Source of the DNA: Streptosporangium pseudovulgare
GTDB lineage: Bacteria; Actinomycetota; Actinomycetes; Streptosporangiales; Streptosporangiaceae
NCBI RefSeq assembly: GCF_014648055.1
Contig: NZ_BMQJ01000019.1
Coordinates: 79,901 to 143,900 of the forward strand
Reading direction: 5' to 3'
Length of the DNA: 64,000 bases
Translations under genes and position numbers: made by a program
The notes under the pieces: model-generated
Told to the model about the DNA's origin: nothing
What the model saw: the letters and a program-made list of their open reading frames with translations, nothing else
Databases searched by the model: none
In this document: positions 55,630 to 64,000 of the stretch, piece after piece
How the letters are laid out: every line of letters starts with the position of its first letter
Numbering within the stretch: position 1 is the first letter of the stretch

Positions 55630-57186
55630 TCACTTCGAGACGCCGCCGTGGTCGTGGTCGGCCCCGAGGCCGCCGCCCCCGGTACCCGCCCGGGTGGCGG
55701 CGGGCGTGCCGCCGCCGGGCAGGTCGCGGCTGTAGGCGTAGACGAACGCCGCCGTCGCGACCGCGCCGGTGTTGATCGTCAGCGCCTTGTCGCTGATGTT
55801 GGCGATGGTGTCGCACGCCTGGTGGTAGCACTTGTCGTAGGCGACCCCGGCCTGGCCGCCGAACTTGGCCGCCTCCTCGGGGCTCTTGACGCCCTCCGCG
55901 CCGGTGAACAGGCCGCCGGACGGGATGCCCACCGCGATGAACGGGCCGTAGTCGGACCGGCCGGTGAAGTCGGTGCCGACGTACGGCTGGCGGATCGTCC
56001 GGTAGTACGTCTCGAAGAGCTTCTCGATCTCGTCCGATCCCGCCGGGCCCGCCGGGGCGCCCGTCTTGTCGGAGTCGTCGCCGTCGTAGATCCCCAGCGT
56101 GTAGTTCGGTGAGGCGATCATGTCGAAGTTCAGGTACAGCTTGATCCGGGCCTTCTCCTCGGCGGAGAGGCCGTCCACGTAGTGCTCGGAGCCGAGCAGG
56201 CCGAGCTCCTCGGCGCCCCAGAAGGCGAAGCGGAGCCGGTTGCGGGTGGGCAGGTGGCCCGCCCGCAGCGCGGTCTCCAGGACGGCCGCGCTGCCCGAGC
56301 CGTTGTCGTTGATGCCCGGCCCCTCGGGGACGCTGTCGAGGTGGGCGCCCAGCATGACGACCTTGCCCGGGTCGCCCTTGCGGCTTTCGGCGATGACGTT
56401 GCGGGTCTTGCGGTGCAGGTCGCTCTCGGTGCTCGCCGCGAGCCGCACCGTCGTCCCGGTCGCGGCCAGCTCGCTGCCGGCCGCGAAAGTGGCGCCGACG
56501 ACGGGGATGTGGGTGGTGGGCTCGTTGAGTGTGCCGTTCAGGAGGGTCCGGCGGTCGTTGGTGCCCTCGCCCGGCTGACCCTCGTTGAAGATGATCACAC
56601 CCGAGGCCCCGGCCGCCTGGGCGTTCTCGGCCTTGACCTGGAAGTTGCAGGTGCCGCGCTGCATCAGGGCGATGTTGCCCGCGGTGAAGCCCGCGAAGTC
56701 GCTCGCCTCGCACCCCGAGGACGAGCTGTTCGGCGTCGGGCTCGGCGGCAGCGTCAGGTCCACGCCCTGCACCGGGGCCGTGACGCTCCCCGAGCCGGAG
56801 TAGGTCATGACCCTGAAGTCGGTGTTGCGCGCGTAGGTCTTCGCCGCGGGGGAGACCCGCTCCATGACGGTCGGGGTGATCTCGCGGAAGAACGGGAACT
56901 CGAACTCCTGCAGGGTCACGTCGTACCCGGCGGCGCGCAGCTCGCCGGCGACGTAGGACACCGAGGCCTCGTGGCCGGGGGTGCCCGAGGCCCGGGTGCC
57001 GCCGTTGGCGTCGGCGATCTGCTGGAACTTCACCAGGTGTTGCTTGACGGACGGGACCTTGACCGAACGGCTCAGCCCCGCCGGGTTCGGATCGGCGCTC
57101 GCCGGGGCGGCGGAGACGACGGGCAGGGCCACGGCCGCCGCGGTGGTGACCGCGGCTACCAGACCCCTCGACGCGCGTGCGCGCAT
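55630..57186 (-). CDS. Secreted M28 aminopeptidase with PA domain
   Basis: A 518-residue exported zinc peptidase. Residues 1-31 are a signal peptide (cleavage after ASA). A PA domain occupies about residues 110-255 (AGNIALMQRGTCNFQVKAENA ... GVIIFN). The catalytic core holds the Zn ligands His and Asp in GAHLDSVP and INDNGSG, Glu in WGAEELGL, Asp in LNFDM and His in CYHQACDT, where the two Cys fit a disulfide. It should remove N-terminal residues from peptides outside the cell, as the Streptomyces griseus aminopeptidase does. The ATG at 57186 follows AAAGGAG. The tail is Gly/His-rich. Confidence 0.92.
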   Translation of the reverse strand: MRARASRGLVAAVTTAAAVALPVVSAAPASADPNPAGLSRSVKVPSVKQHLVKFQQIADANGGTRASGTPGHEASVSYVAGELRAAGYDVTLQEFEFPFFREITPTVMERVSPAAKTYARNTDFRVMTYSGSGSVTAPVQGVDLTLPPSPTPNSSSSGCEASDFAGFTAGNIALMQRGTCNFQVKAENAQAAGASGVIIFNEGQPGEGTNDRRTLLNGTLNEPTTHIPVVGATFAAGSELAATGTTVRLAASTESDLHRKTRNVIAESRKGDPGKVVMLGAHLDSVPEGPGINDNGSGSAAVLETALRAGHLPTRNRLRFAFWGAEELGLLGSEHYVDGLSAEEKARIKLYLNFDMIASPNYTLGIYDGDDSDKTGAPAGPAGSDEIEKLFETYYRTIRQPYVGTDFTGRSDYGPFIAVGIPSGGLFTGAEGVKSPEEAAKFGGQAGVAYDKCYHQACDTIANISDKALTINTGAVATAAFVYAYSRDLPGGGTPAATRAGTGGGGLGADHDHGGVSK

Positions 57187-57341
57187 GCGGACTCCTTTGG
57201 AGAACAACGGTGGTGCCGGAAATCCCCCGTGATCGCGATGGGACAGAACGTAGTCCGGACAATCTTGATCTTTAAAGACCGCTCCGACATTCGTTATCGA
57301 GCGGAGTCGAATCAGCGTTCGGGGCGTTCCCCCCTCCCTAC

Positions 57342-57370
57342 TTGACGGGTCGTCTCCGACGGCGTAGGCG
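57342..57370 (+). promoter_or_regulatory. Candidate promoter for flippase-like gene
   Basis: TTGACG (57342-57347) and TAGGCG (57365-57370) are 17 nt apart. The leader would then be about 250 nt long and include the hairpin at 57414-57467 and the small ORF at 57579-57632. The -10 match is only partial. Confidence 0.4.
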
Positions 57371-57413
57371 CGCGGGAAGCCGGGCCTGGAACGTGCCTTT
57401 CATGATCCATTCG

Positions 57414-57467
57414 GCCCCGCCGGTAGCCGCCGGGATCCCGTACGGCGGACGGCGGGGCTTCTTTTCC
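57414..57467 (+). terminator. Terminator-like hairpin inside a 5' leader
   Basis: GCCCCGCCG pairs with CGGCGGGGC, with an inner stem CCGCC/GGCGG, and TTCTTTT follows. No plus-strand gene ends here, because the neighbour is divergent. It is therefore a candidate attenuator in the flippase-like leader. Confidence 0.55.
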
Positions 57468-57578
57468 GGTTCCGCACAGCAGAATGGAAGCCATCCGCCG
57501 GACGGCCGGAAGCCCCTGCGACGCGGTGTTCACGGCTCCGGGCGCCGGCACGAAAGGAAGATCGGTGACGTATCCGTA

Positions 57579-57632
57579 ATGAAGATCGATGACGCAACAG
57601 CAATGGAGAACGTGCAGAATCGCGGGTGGTGA
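57579..57632 (+). CDS. Candidate 17-codon leader peptide
   Basis: ATG opens a 17-codon frame reading MKIDDATAMENVQNRGW whose TGG-TGA end overlaps a GTG start of the following gene (GTGA). Such an overlap couples translation in operons. No good ribosome-binding site lies directly ahead of this ATG, so it may be chance. Confidence 0.3.
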   Translation: MKIDDATAMENVQNRGW

Positions 57633-60055
57633 CCGAAATCAGAGAGCACGGAGAAGCGCCGTCCGCCGGCGATGAGAGGCCCCCGGCGAACGGCGATTCC
57701 GCCGTGCTCGTCATCGAGCCGCTGCTCCCGCAGCGCATCCGGCGCCCCTCCGACCTGCTGCGCTTCCTCGCCACGGTCATCGTGCTGGCGGCCGTGGTGC
57801 TCCTCGCGCTCGTGGCGCAGAAGACGCTCAACGGTCTTGAGGGCGACGTCGCCGACAGCACCAACCACCTGCCGTTCCTCCTCGGCGGCGTGGTGGGCGT
57901 GCTGAGCGGGGCCGCCATGCTCGGCGTCCCCGCCGCCTACGCCATCGAGCGGGTGCTCCACCGCGACGGCCTGCGGGTCGCCGAAGGCGTCTTCGCCGCC
58001 ATCGCCGGCATGGTCCTCTCCTTCGCCCTCGGCGAGTGGATCATCAAGTTCGGCTCCGCCGAACTGCGGTTCCTGTTCACCAACGGCCGCGGCGACATCG
58101 AGCCGCTCAACACGCTGGTCACCTCGGTCATCGCCTACGTCACCGCGGTGCGCATCTCCCGCCGCCCCACCTGGCGCGCGGCCCTGTGGAGCGCGGTCGC
58201 GCTCAACACCATCGCGCTCTTCGCCGGCAGCGCCGCCACCCTCCTCGGCGTCGCCGTCTCCCTCCTCGTCGGCCTGGCCGTCGGCTACGCCACCCTGTAC
58301 GGCCTGGGCAGCCCCAACACCCGCCCGCCGGGCAGCGCGGTCATCACCACGCTCCGCAAGCTGGGCTTCCAGCCCGTCAAGGCCCGGCGGATGGACGACG
58401 ACCACCAGAGCAGCAGGCGCTACGCCGTCGACCTCAAGGACGGCAACCGCCTCGACGTCACCGTCCTCGACCGCGACCGCCAGGTCGCCGGGCTGCTCTA
58501 CCGGCTCTGGCGGCGGATCAGGCTCAACAGCGAGACCCGCCGCCGCGCCATCCGCTCGCTCCGCGCCGAGCTGGAGCGCGAGGCCCTGATGGCGTACGCC
58601 GCCCAGGCCGCCGGGGCCAGCACACCCCGCCTCGTCGGCACCAGCGAGATCGGCACCGAGGCGGCGCTGCTCGCCTACGCGCACGTCCCCACCCGCCCCC
58701 TCGACGACATCCCCGACGAGGAGATCGACGACAACCTGCTCGCCCAGATCTGGGAGCAGGTCCTGCTCCTGCAGGTCCAGCGCCTCGCCCACCGGAGGCT
58801 GACCGGCGACAGCATCCACGTCGACGACGAGGGTCGCATCGTCCTCACGGACGCCCGCAGCGGCGAGATCGCCGCCGGCGACCTGCTGCTCCGCCTCGAC
58901 GTCGCCCAGCTCCTCACCTACCTCAGCCTGCGCGTCGGCGCCGAGCGCGCGGTCGACGCCGCCGCCACCGTCGCCGGGCCCGGCGTGCTGGCCGGTGCGC
59001 TGCCGCTGCTGCAGCCCATCGCGCTCACCCGCGAGACCCGGGCGGCGCTCAACCGGAACAAGGGCCTGCTGCCGGCCATCCGGGAGCGGATCGTCGAGCT
59101 CGCCCCCAAGGTGGAGAGCGAGGAGGTCCGCCTGGAGCGCTTCCGCCCGCGGACCCTCGTCACGATCATCGCCAGCACCGTCGCCGCGTACTTCCTGGTC
59201 GGCTCGCTCAGCCAGATCAACCTGAACGTCCTCAGCTCCGCCAAGTGGGGCTGGACCGTCGTCGCGCTCGCCGCCGCGATGCTGAGCTACCTCGCCGCGG
59301 CCCTGATGCTCAAGGGCTTCGTGCCGGAGAAGCTGCCGCTGGGCCGTACGGTGCTCGTCCAGTTCGCCGGGTCCTTCGTCAAGCTCGTCGCGCCCGCCGC
59401 GGTCAGCGGTGTCGCCATCAACACCCGCTACCTGCAGAAACGCGGCATTCCGCCGGGGCAGGCGGTGGCCAGCGTGGGCGCCTCGCAGGTCATCGGTCTG
59501 GCCTTCCACATCGGCCTGCTGCTGCTGTTCGCCTACGTCACCGGCTCCCGGACCGCCGAGTCGTTCACGCCCTCGCGGACCCTGGTGTTCGCGCTGCTGG
59601 CCGTCGCCCTCGTGACGCTGGTCGTGTTGGGAGTCCCGCGGCTGCGCAGGCTGGTCACCTCCCGGGTCCGCAGCCTGTTCTCGGGCGTCGTCCCGCGCCT
59701 GCTGGACGTCCTGCAGACGCCCAGCAAACTCTTCGAGGGCTTCGCCGGCACGCTCCTGCTGACCATCTTCTTCGTGACCTGCCTCGACGCCTCCATCCGG
59801 GCCTTCGGCGGATCCCTCGACTTCACCGCCGTGGCGATCGTCTTCCTCGCCGGCAACGCCATCGGCTCCGCCGCCCCCACCCCCGGCGGTCTCGGCGCCG
59901 TCGAGGTCTCCCTCGCGGCCGGCCTGACCCTCGCCGGCCTGCCCAAGGAGATCGCCACGTCGGCCGTGCTGCTGTTCCGGCTGTTCACCTTCTGGCTGCC
60001 GGTCCTGCCCGGATGGGCCTCGTTCGCCTACCTCCAGCGGCACGAGGCGCTGTAG
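57629..60055 (+). CDS. Flippase-like membrane protein with kinase-like insert
   Basis: An 808-residue protein in three parts. Residues 35-230 hold about six transmembrane segments. Residues about 240-430 look like a degenerate protein-kinase/aminoglycoside-kinase fold: VDLKDGNRLDVTVLDRD near 270 resembles the N-lobe, and LAHRRLTGDSIHV (near 388) and IVLTDARSG (near 405) sit where HxDxxxxN and DFG should be, but the catalytic Asp is missing. Residues about 505-800 form the lysylphosphatidylglycerol-synthase TM (UPF0104) domain with AAPTPGGLGAVEVSLAAGL. Flippase-like domains move or bind lipid-linked substrates. The kinase-like part may sense or bind nucleotide. The first of two GTG codons (57626) is also possible. 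Confidence 0.85.
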   Translation: MTEIREHGEAPSAGDERPPANGDSAVLVIEPLLPQRIRRPSDLLRFLATVIVLAAVVLLALVAQKTLNGLEGDVADSTNHLPFLLGGVVGVLSGAAMLGVPAAYAIERVLHRDGLRVAEGVFAAIAGMVLSFALGEWIIKFGSAELRFLFTNGRGDIEPLNTLVTSVIAYVTAVRISRRPTWRAALWSAVALNTIALFAGSAATLLGVAVSLLVGLAVGYATLYGLGSPNTRPPGSAVITTLRKLGFQPVKARRMDDDHQSSRRYAVDLKDGNRLDVTVLDRDRQVAGLLYRLWRRIRLNSETRRRAIRSLRAELEREALMAYAAQAAGASTPRLVGTSEIGTEAALLAYAHVPTRPLDDIPDEEIDDNLLAQIWEQVLLLQVQRLAHRRLTGDSIHVDDEGRIVLTDARSGEIAAGDLLLRLDVAQLLTYLSLRVGAERAVDAAATVAGPGVLAGALPLLQPIALTRETRAALNRNKGLLPAIRERIVELAPKVESEEVRLERFRPRTLVTIIASTVAAYFLVGSLSQINLNVLSSAKWGWTVVALAAAMLSYLAAALMLKGFVPEKLPLGRTVLVQFAGSFVKLVAPAAVSGVAINTRYLQKRGIPPGQAVASVGASQVIGLAFHIGLLLLFAYVTGSRTAESFTPSRTLVFALLAVALVTLVVLGVPRLRRLVTSRVRSLFSGVVPRLLDVLQTPSKLFEGFAGTLLLTIFFVTCLDASIRAFGGSLDFTAVAIVFLAGNAIGSAAPTPGGLGAVEVSLAAGLTLAGLPKEIATSAVLLFRLFTFWLPVLPGWASFAYLQRHEAL

Positions 60056-60130
60056 GACGCTCCCGCCCGTCCGGCGGGCCCCGGTCCCGGGACGCGGACG
60101 CCCACCGTCCGCGGGTCCGGCGCGGCGCCC

Positions 60131-60210
60131 CTCCGCGGGCCCTGCCCGGAGGAGCCCGTACCCGAGGCACCTCCGTGAGCCCTGCCCGGAGGAGCCCGTA
60201 CCCGAGGCCC
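60131..60210. repeat. 40-bp tandem duplication
   Basis: Two 40-bp units (60131-60170 and 60171-60210) differ at three positions; 30 bases in the middle are exact. They lie in the spacer between two convergent genes. Confidence 0.95.
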
Positions 60211-60247
60211 CCCGGCGCCCGGGACCGCCGTCCCGGGCGCCGGGAGG

Positions 60248-61276
60248 TCAGGCCTCGCTCGACCGGGCCCAGATGTTGATGCCCGCCTCGACCGCGTCCT
60301 TGTCGATGGCCGCGAGCTCGTCGTCGGTGAACGACAGGTTCCGCACCGCCCCGAGGCTGTCCTCAAGCTGCCCGACGCTGCTCGCGCCGATCAGCACGGA
60401 CGTCACGCGGCTGTCGCGCAGAGCCCAGGAGAGCGCCATCTGGGCGAGCGTCTGCCCCCGCCCCAGGGCGATCTCGTTGAGCCGGCGGACGTGCCGCATC
60501 GTCTCCTCGGTCAGCATCTCGGGGGTGAGGAACCTCCCCAGCGAGGCCCGCGACCCCTCGGGAATCCCGTCGAGGTAGCGGCTGGTCAGCATGCCCTGGG
60601 CCAGCGGCGAGAACGCGATGCAGCCCATGCCCTCCCGCTCCAGGGCGTCGAGCAGCCCGCCCTCGATCCACCGGTTGAGCATCGAGTAGGACGGCTGGTG
60701 GATGAGCAGCGGCGTGCCCATCTCCCGCATGATCCGCGCAGCCTCGACGGTGTGCTCCGGCGAGTAGGAGGAGATGCCCGCGTACAGCGCCCGGCCGGAC
60801 CGGACCGCGTGGTCCAGCGCGCCCATCGTCTCCTCCAGCGGGGTGTCCGGGTCGAACCGGTGGCTGTAGAAGATGTCGACGTAGTCCAGGCCCATCCGCT
60901 TCAGCGACTGGTCGAGGCTGGCGAGCAGGTACTTGCGCGACCCCCACTCGCCGTAGGGGCCGGGCCACATGTCGTACCCGGCCTTCGTCGAGATCACCAG
61001 CTCGTCGCGGTACGGCGCGAAGTCCTCCCGCATGTGCCGGCCGAAGTTGGTCTCCGCCGAGCCGTACGGCGGGCCGTAGTTGTTGGCCAGGTCGAAGTGG
61101 GTCACCCCCAGGTCGAACGCCCGGCGCAGGATGGCCCGCTGGGTCTCGAAGGGCTTGTCGTCGCCGAAGTTGTGCCAGAGGCCCAGCGAGACGGCGGGCA
61201 GCCTCAGCCCGCTCCTGCCGACCCTGTTGTAGGGCTGCCGTCCGTTGTAGCGGTCATCCGCCGCCATGTACGTCAC
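60248..61276 (-). CDS. Aldo/keto reductase (YghZ/Gpr-like)
   Basis: A 342-residue NADPH-dependent reductase of the L-glyceraldehyde-3-phosphate reductase type. The barrel has the catalytic set: Asp and Tyr in THFDLANNYGPPYGSAE, Lys in VISTKAGYDMWPGP, His in DIFYSHRFDPDTP. The C-terminal cofactor segment is VLIGASSVGQLEDSL. Its relatives detoxify aldehydes such as methylglyoxal or reduce L-GAP. The GTG start overlaps the stop of the peptidase gene upstream (GTGA), so the two are translated together. Confidence 0.92.
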   Translation of the reverse strand: MTYMAADDRYNGRQPYNRVGRSGLRLPAVSLGLWHNFGDDKPFETQRAILRRAFDLGVTHFDLANNYGPPYGSAETNFGRHMREDFAPYRDELVISTKAGYDMWPGPYGEWGSRKYLLASLDQSLKRMGLDYVDIFYSHRFDPDTPLEETMGALDHAVRSGRALYAGISSYSPEHTVEAARIMREMGTPLLIHQPSYSMLNRWIEGGLLDALEREGMGCIAFSPLAQGMLTSRYLDGIPEGSRASLGRFLTPEMLTEETMRHVRRLNEIALGRGQTLAQMALSWALRDSRVTSVLIGASSVGQLEDSLGAVRNLSFTDDELAAIDKDAVEAGINIWARSSEA

Positions 61277-63333
61277 TTGGTCACCTTGGCCGTGTCGAGG
61301 ATCCAGGAGAGGACGAGAGCCTCCTCACGCCAGGCGTCGTACCTGCCGCTGCGTCCGCCGTGGCCGGCGCCCATCTCCGTCTTGAGCAGGAACGGCCCGC
61401 CCCGTGCGATGTCGCGGAGCTTCGCGACCCATTTGGCGGGCTCGTGGTAGAAGACCCGGGTGTCGTTGAGACTGGTGATCGCGAAGATCGGCGGATAGAC
61501 CCGGTCGTCCACGTTCTCGTACGGCGTGTACGACTTCATGTACTCGTACACGTCGGCGTTGTGCAGGGGATCGCCCCATTCATCCCACTCGATCACCGTC
61601 AACGGCAGCGACGGGTCGAGGATCGTGTTGAGCGCGTCCACGAACGGCACCTGGGCGACGACGCCGGCGAAGCTCTCCGGCGCGATATTGGCCACCGCCC
61701 CCATCAGCAGCCCGCCGGCCGATCCGCCCCGGGCGATGATCGAGCTCGACCACCCCTCGGCCTTCAGGTGCTCGGCGGCGGCGACGAAGTCGGTGAAGGT
61801 GTTCTTCTTCTTCTGGAACTTGCCGTCCTCGTACCAGCGGCGGCCCATCTCGCCGCCGCCCCGGATGTGCGCGATGGCGAAGACGAAGCCCCGGTCGAGC
61901 AGGCTGAGTCTGGGGATCGAGAACGACGGGTCGATCGACGCCTCGTAGCTGCCGTAGCCGTACAGGAGGGTGGGCGCGGGCCGCTCGGTGCCCTTCCTGG
62001 CCACGATCGAGATGGGGACGCGGGTGCCGTCGGAGGCCGTCGCCCACTCGCGGAACTGCTCGTAGTCGTCCGGGTCGTAACCGCCGAGCACCGGCTTGCG
62101 CTTCAGCAGGATCAGCTCACGCGTCGCCAGGTCGTAGTCGTAGACCGACGCAGGGGTGATCATGCTGGTGTAACCCAGGCGCAGCCGCTCGGTGACGAAC
62201 TCCGGGTTGCCGGCGGGCCCGACGTCGTAGATCGGCTCGGGGAAGGAGATCTCGTACGGCTCGCCGTCCCCCGGGAGGATGCGGATGCCGGTGAGGCCGT
62301 CCCGGCGGAAGTGCACGACGGAGTGGCTCTGGAACGCGTCGACGTTGAGCAGCCGGGTGTCGGCACGGTGCTCGATCAGCGGGGTCCAGGTGCCGGGGTC
62401 GTCGAGCGGGGCGGTGGCCAGCTCGAAGTTCTCCGCGTTCCGGTTGTGCAGGACCAAGAAGCGGTCGCCGGCGTGCTCGACGCCGTACTCGACGCCCGTC
62501 TCACGGGGCCGTACGACGCGGAACTCCCCCGTGGGGTCGTCCGCCTCCAGGATCCTGACCTCGCTGGTGATCTTGCTTTCGGCCGCAAGCATCAGGTAGC
62601 GCTCGCTGCGGCTGAGGCCGATGCCCAGCCAGAACCGCTCGTCGGTCTCCTCATGGACCAGCACGTCGTCCTCGGCCGCGGTGCCGATCGTGTGCCGATG
62701 GACCCGGTACGGCCGCCAGCTCTCGTCCACCGTCGTGTAGAAGAAGGCGGTGCCGTCCGCCGACCAGGCGCCGCCATAGAAGATGCCCGGGATCTCGTCG
62801 GGGAGGATCTCCCCGGTGGTGAGGTTCTTCACCCTCAGGGTGAAGCGCTCGTCGCCGGTGAAGTTCACCGAGTAGGCCATCATGGTCCCGTCGGGACTGA
62901 CCGCACTGGTGCCGATGGCGAAGAAGTCGCTGTCTCCGGCCAGCTCGTTGCCGTCGAGGAGGACCTCCTCACCGGGAAGCGGCTCGCCGGCCTTCAGCTC
63001 GGGCGGCGTCTCCCCGGTGGCCGCCACCCGGCACTGGATGCCGTACTGCTTGCCCTCTTCGGTCCGCGAGTAGTACCACCAGCCGTTCTTCCTGCTGGGG
63101 ACCGAGAGGTCGGTCTCCAGCGTCCGGCCCTTGATCTCCTGGAAGATCGTCTCCTGCAGGGGCTTGAGATGAGCGGTCGCCTGCTCCGTATAGGCGTTCT
63201 CCGCTTCGAGGTAAGCGATCGTGTCGGGATCGTCCTTGACCGTCAGCCACGCGTACTCGTCGATCACGGTGTCCCCGTGGTGTACGCGCTCGCTGGGAAC
63301 CTTCTTCGCCTTGGGCGGCATCTGACTGCTCAC
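61273..63333 (-). CDS. ptrB: Oligopeptidase B (S9 family)
   Basis: A 686-residue serine peptidase. The beta-propeller covers about residues 70-410 and the hydrolase domain the rest. The catalytic Ser is in GGSAGGLLMGAVAN near 537, the Asp in SLNDTRVFYHEPAKW near 625 and the His in AGHGGRSGR near 658. The conserved FAIAHIRGGGEMGRRWYEDGK stretch is typical of S9A. Enzymes of this type cut small peptides after Lys or Arg. No signal peptide. The aldo/keto reductase follows with a 4-bp overlap. Confidence 0.94.
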   Translation of the reverse strand: MSSQMPPKAKKVPSERVHHGDTVIDEYAWLTVKDDPDTIAYLEAENAYTEQATAHLKPLQETIFQEIKGRTLETDLSVPSRKNGWWYYSRTEEGKQYGIQCRVAATGETPPELKAGEPLPGEEVLLDGNELAGDSDFFAIGTSAVSPDGTMMAYSVNFTGDERFTLRVKNLTTGEILPDEIPGIFYGGAWSADGTAFFYTTVDESWRPYRVHRHTIGTAAEDDVLVHEETDERFWLGIGLSRSERYLMLAAESKITSEVRILEADDPTGEFRVVRPRETGVEYGVEHAGDRFLVLHNRNAENFELATAPLDDPGTWTPLIEHRADTRLLNVDAFQSHSVVHFRRDGLTGIRILPGDGEPYEISFPEPIYDVGPAGNPEFVTERLRLGYTSMITPASVYDYDLATRELILLKRKPVLGGYDPDDYEQFREWATASDGTRVPISIVARKGTERPAPTLLYGYGSYEASIDPSFSIPRLSLLDRGFVFAIAHIRGGGEMGRRWYEDGKFQKKKNTFTDFVAAAEHLKAEGWSSSIIARGGSAGGLLMGAVANIAPESFAGVVAQVPFVDALNTILDPSLPLTVIEWDEWGDPLHNADVYEYMKSYTPYENVDDRVYPPIFAITSLNDTRVFYHEPAKWVAKLRDIARGGPFLLKTEMGAGHGGRSGRYDAWREEALVLSWILDTAKVTK

Positions 63334-63571
63334 CCCGCCGAGTCTATGTTTCCCGCCGGACCCGTCCCCGGGGGTCCGACGCTTCCCTCCGGTGCTTCCC
63401 CGCGGGGGTTCCTTCCGGAGGCCTTCAGGGGTTCCCGGGGGTTCTGAGGGTTTCTGGGGGTTTCTGGGAAAGAGGGCGCGTCTTCCGGTGGGGCCGGGGC
63501 GCGGCCGGTGGTTCGGGATCTTCTCCGGGGCACTCTCCGGAGGGCGGTTCGGCTGTCACGGCTCGGCTCCT

Positions 63572-63655
63572 CTTGGTCCGGCTCGCTTGGTCCGACCCGC
63601 TTGGTCCGACCCGCTTGGTCCGACCAGCTTGGTCCAACCCGCTTGGTCCGGCTCC
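63572..63655. repeat. 14-bp tandem array
   Basis: Six consecutive 14-bp units, CTTGGTCCGACCCG and variants, without spacers. Units 2 and 3 are identical; the others differ at one to four positions. Confidence 0.95.
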
Positions 63656-63951
63656 GTTCGGCTCGGTTCGGTTCAGCGCGGGGAGATGTTCGGCCGTTAC
63701 GGCTCAAGCGGTCCGCGAGGACTGCTAATCTTTCGTGGTCGGCAGGGACCGGCCAAACCACTCCAATCACTTCGGTGACTTCGGCGTGGCTTGCACCGTG
63801 TTCCCCGATATCCCCTTGAAACGCACCGCCGCGGAGATCGGTTCGCAGAGCCACTCAGAGGCTGGTAAGTTTGAGGGGTTGCCTCCGAAAGAGGCGGCCC
63901 GAATTCCCTTCGGGTCGGCGAAATCGATGAAAGTCGCTCCGAAAGAGCGGT

Positions 63952-63980
63952 TTGACACGAAAAAGCCGGTCTGAAAGAAT
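63952..63980 (+). promoter_or_regulatory. Strong sigma-70-like promoter candidate at right edge
   Basis: TTGACA (63952-63957) and AAGAAT (63975-63980) with a 17-nt spacer. It points rightward to sequence outside the window and follows three short hairpins. Confidence 0.45.
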
Positions 63981-64000
63981 AAAGGCACAACGAAACGAAC

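Larger units (their letters stand above)
63334..64000. other. Right-end spacer, leader-like structure, no gene seen
   Basis: No gene is credible in these 667 bp. The left part is repetitive (14-bp tandem array at 63572-63655). From about 63700 the sequence becomes AT-richer and holds small hairpins GCCTC-CGAAA-GAGGC (63881-63895), CCCGAA/TTCGGG (63898-63914) and CGCTC-CGAAA-GAGCG (63935-63949), followed by a perfect TTGACA. This resembles the promoter and leader of a highly expressed operon such as rRNA, which would begin beyond the right edge. Confidence 0.5.

Noticed and set aside
63572..63655. Possible CRISPR array
   Set aside because: The 14-bp units follow each other without spacers and no cas gene is present; it is a plain tandem repeat.
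63735..63974. 79-codon plus-strand frame at the right end
   Set aside because: It runs through three hairpins and the TTGACA box, has no ribosome-binding site and no family resemblance.

Overview
The window is about 72% GC by eye, uses GTG and TTG starts freely, and carries actinomycete marker genes (bldC, DUF3073, mycothiol-era TIGR03086, ANTAR, valine dehydrogenase). It is chromosomal DNA of a filamentous actinomycete, most likely of the Streptosporangiales (Nonomuraea/Streptosporangium type). The assignment to actinomycetes is secure; the order is an inference from gene style. I see no prophage, insertion sequence, CRISPR array, tRNA or rRNA gene.

Layout. 1-9.4 kb holds accessory metabolism: a truncated NAD(P)-binding protein, a MarR regulator divergent from a DinB-like protein, a secreted intradiol dioxygenase with a carbohydrate-binding tail, DUF2267, a GH15 glucoamylase-like enzyme, a universal stress protein and two PAP2 phosphatases. 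10-16.7 kb holds a GAF-ANTAR regulator, pyrD, a CopZ-like chaperone, a GH20 hexosaminidase, a cell-wall amidase and a LacI regulator. 17.4-25 kb is a conserved actinobacterial block: bldC, a conserved hypothetical gene, valine/leucine dehydrogenase, DUF3073, purM-purF, a DUF4190 protein and a sterol-carrier-family protein. 25-29.5 kb is a two-component system divergent from an ABC exporter. 29.7-36 kb has a secreted Ser/Pro-rich protein, two DHA2 drug exporters around a TetR regulator, and a secreted collagen-like protein. 36.3-45.8 kb holds lpd (E3), purL-purQ, a HATPase regulator, purS and an E1alpha-E1beta-E2 oxo-acid dehydrogenase operon. 46-64 kb is mixed: a Cys/Trp-rich secreted mini-protein, Dabb, an acyl-CoA dehydrogenase, small enzymes, a molybdopterin oxidoreductase, an M28 aminopeptidase, a flippase-like fusion protein, an aldo/keto reductase coupled to oligopeptidase B, and at the right end a structured AT-richer region that looks like the leader of a strongly expressed operon lying outside the window.

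How the genes work together. Five purine genes (purS, Q, L, F, M) lie at two loci. Branched-chain amino-acid breakdown is represented by valine dehydrogenase, an oxo-acid dehydrogenase complex, its E3 and an acyl-CoA dehydrogenase. The most interesting signals outside genes are a pair of mutually exclusive hairpins that would hide or free the ribosome-binding site of DUF3073, a terminator-like hairpin plus coupled leader ORF ahead of the flippase-like gene, and a 12-bp minisatellite expanded inside the dimerisation domain of a histidine kinase.
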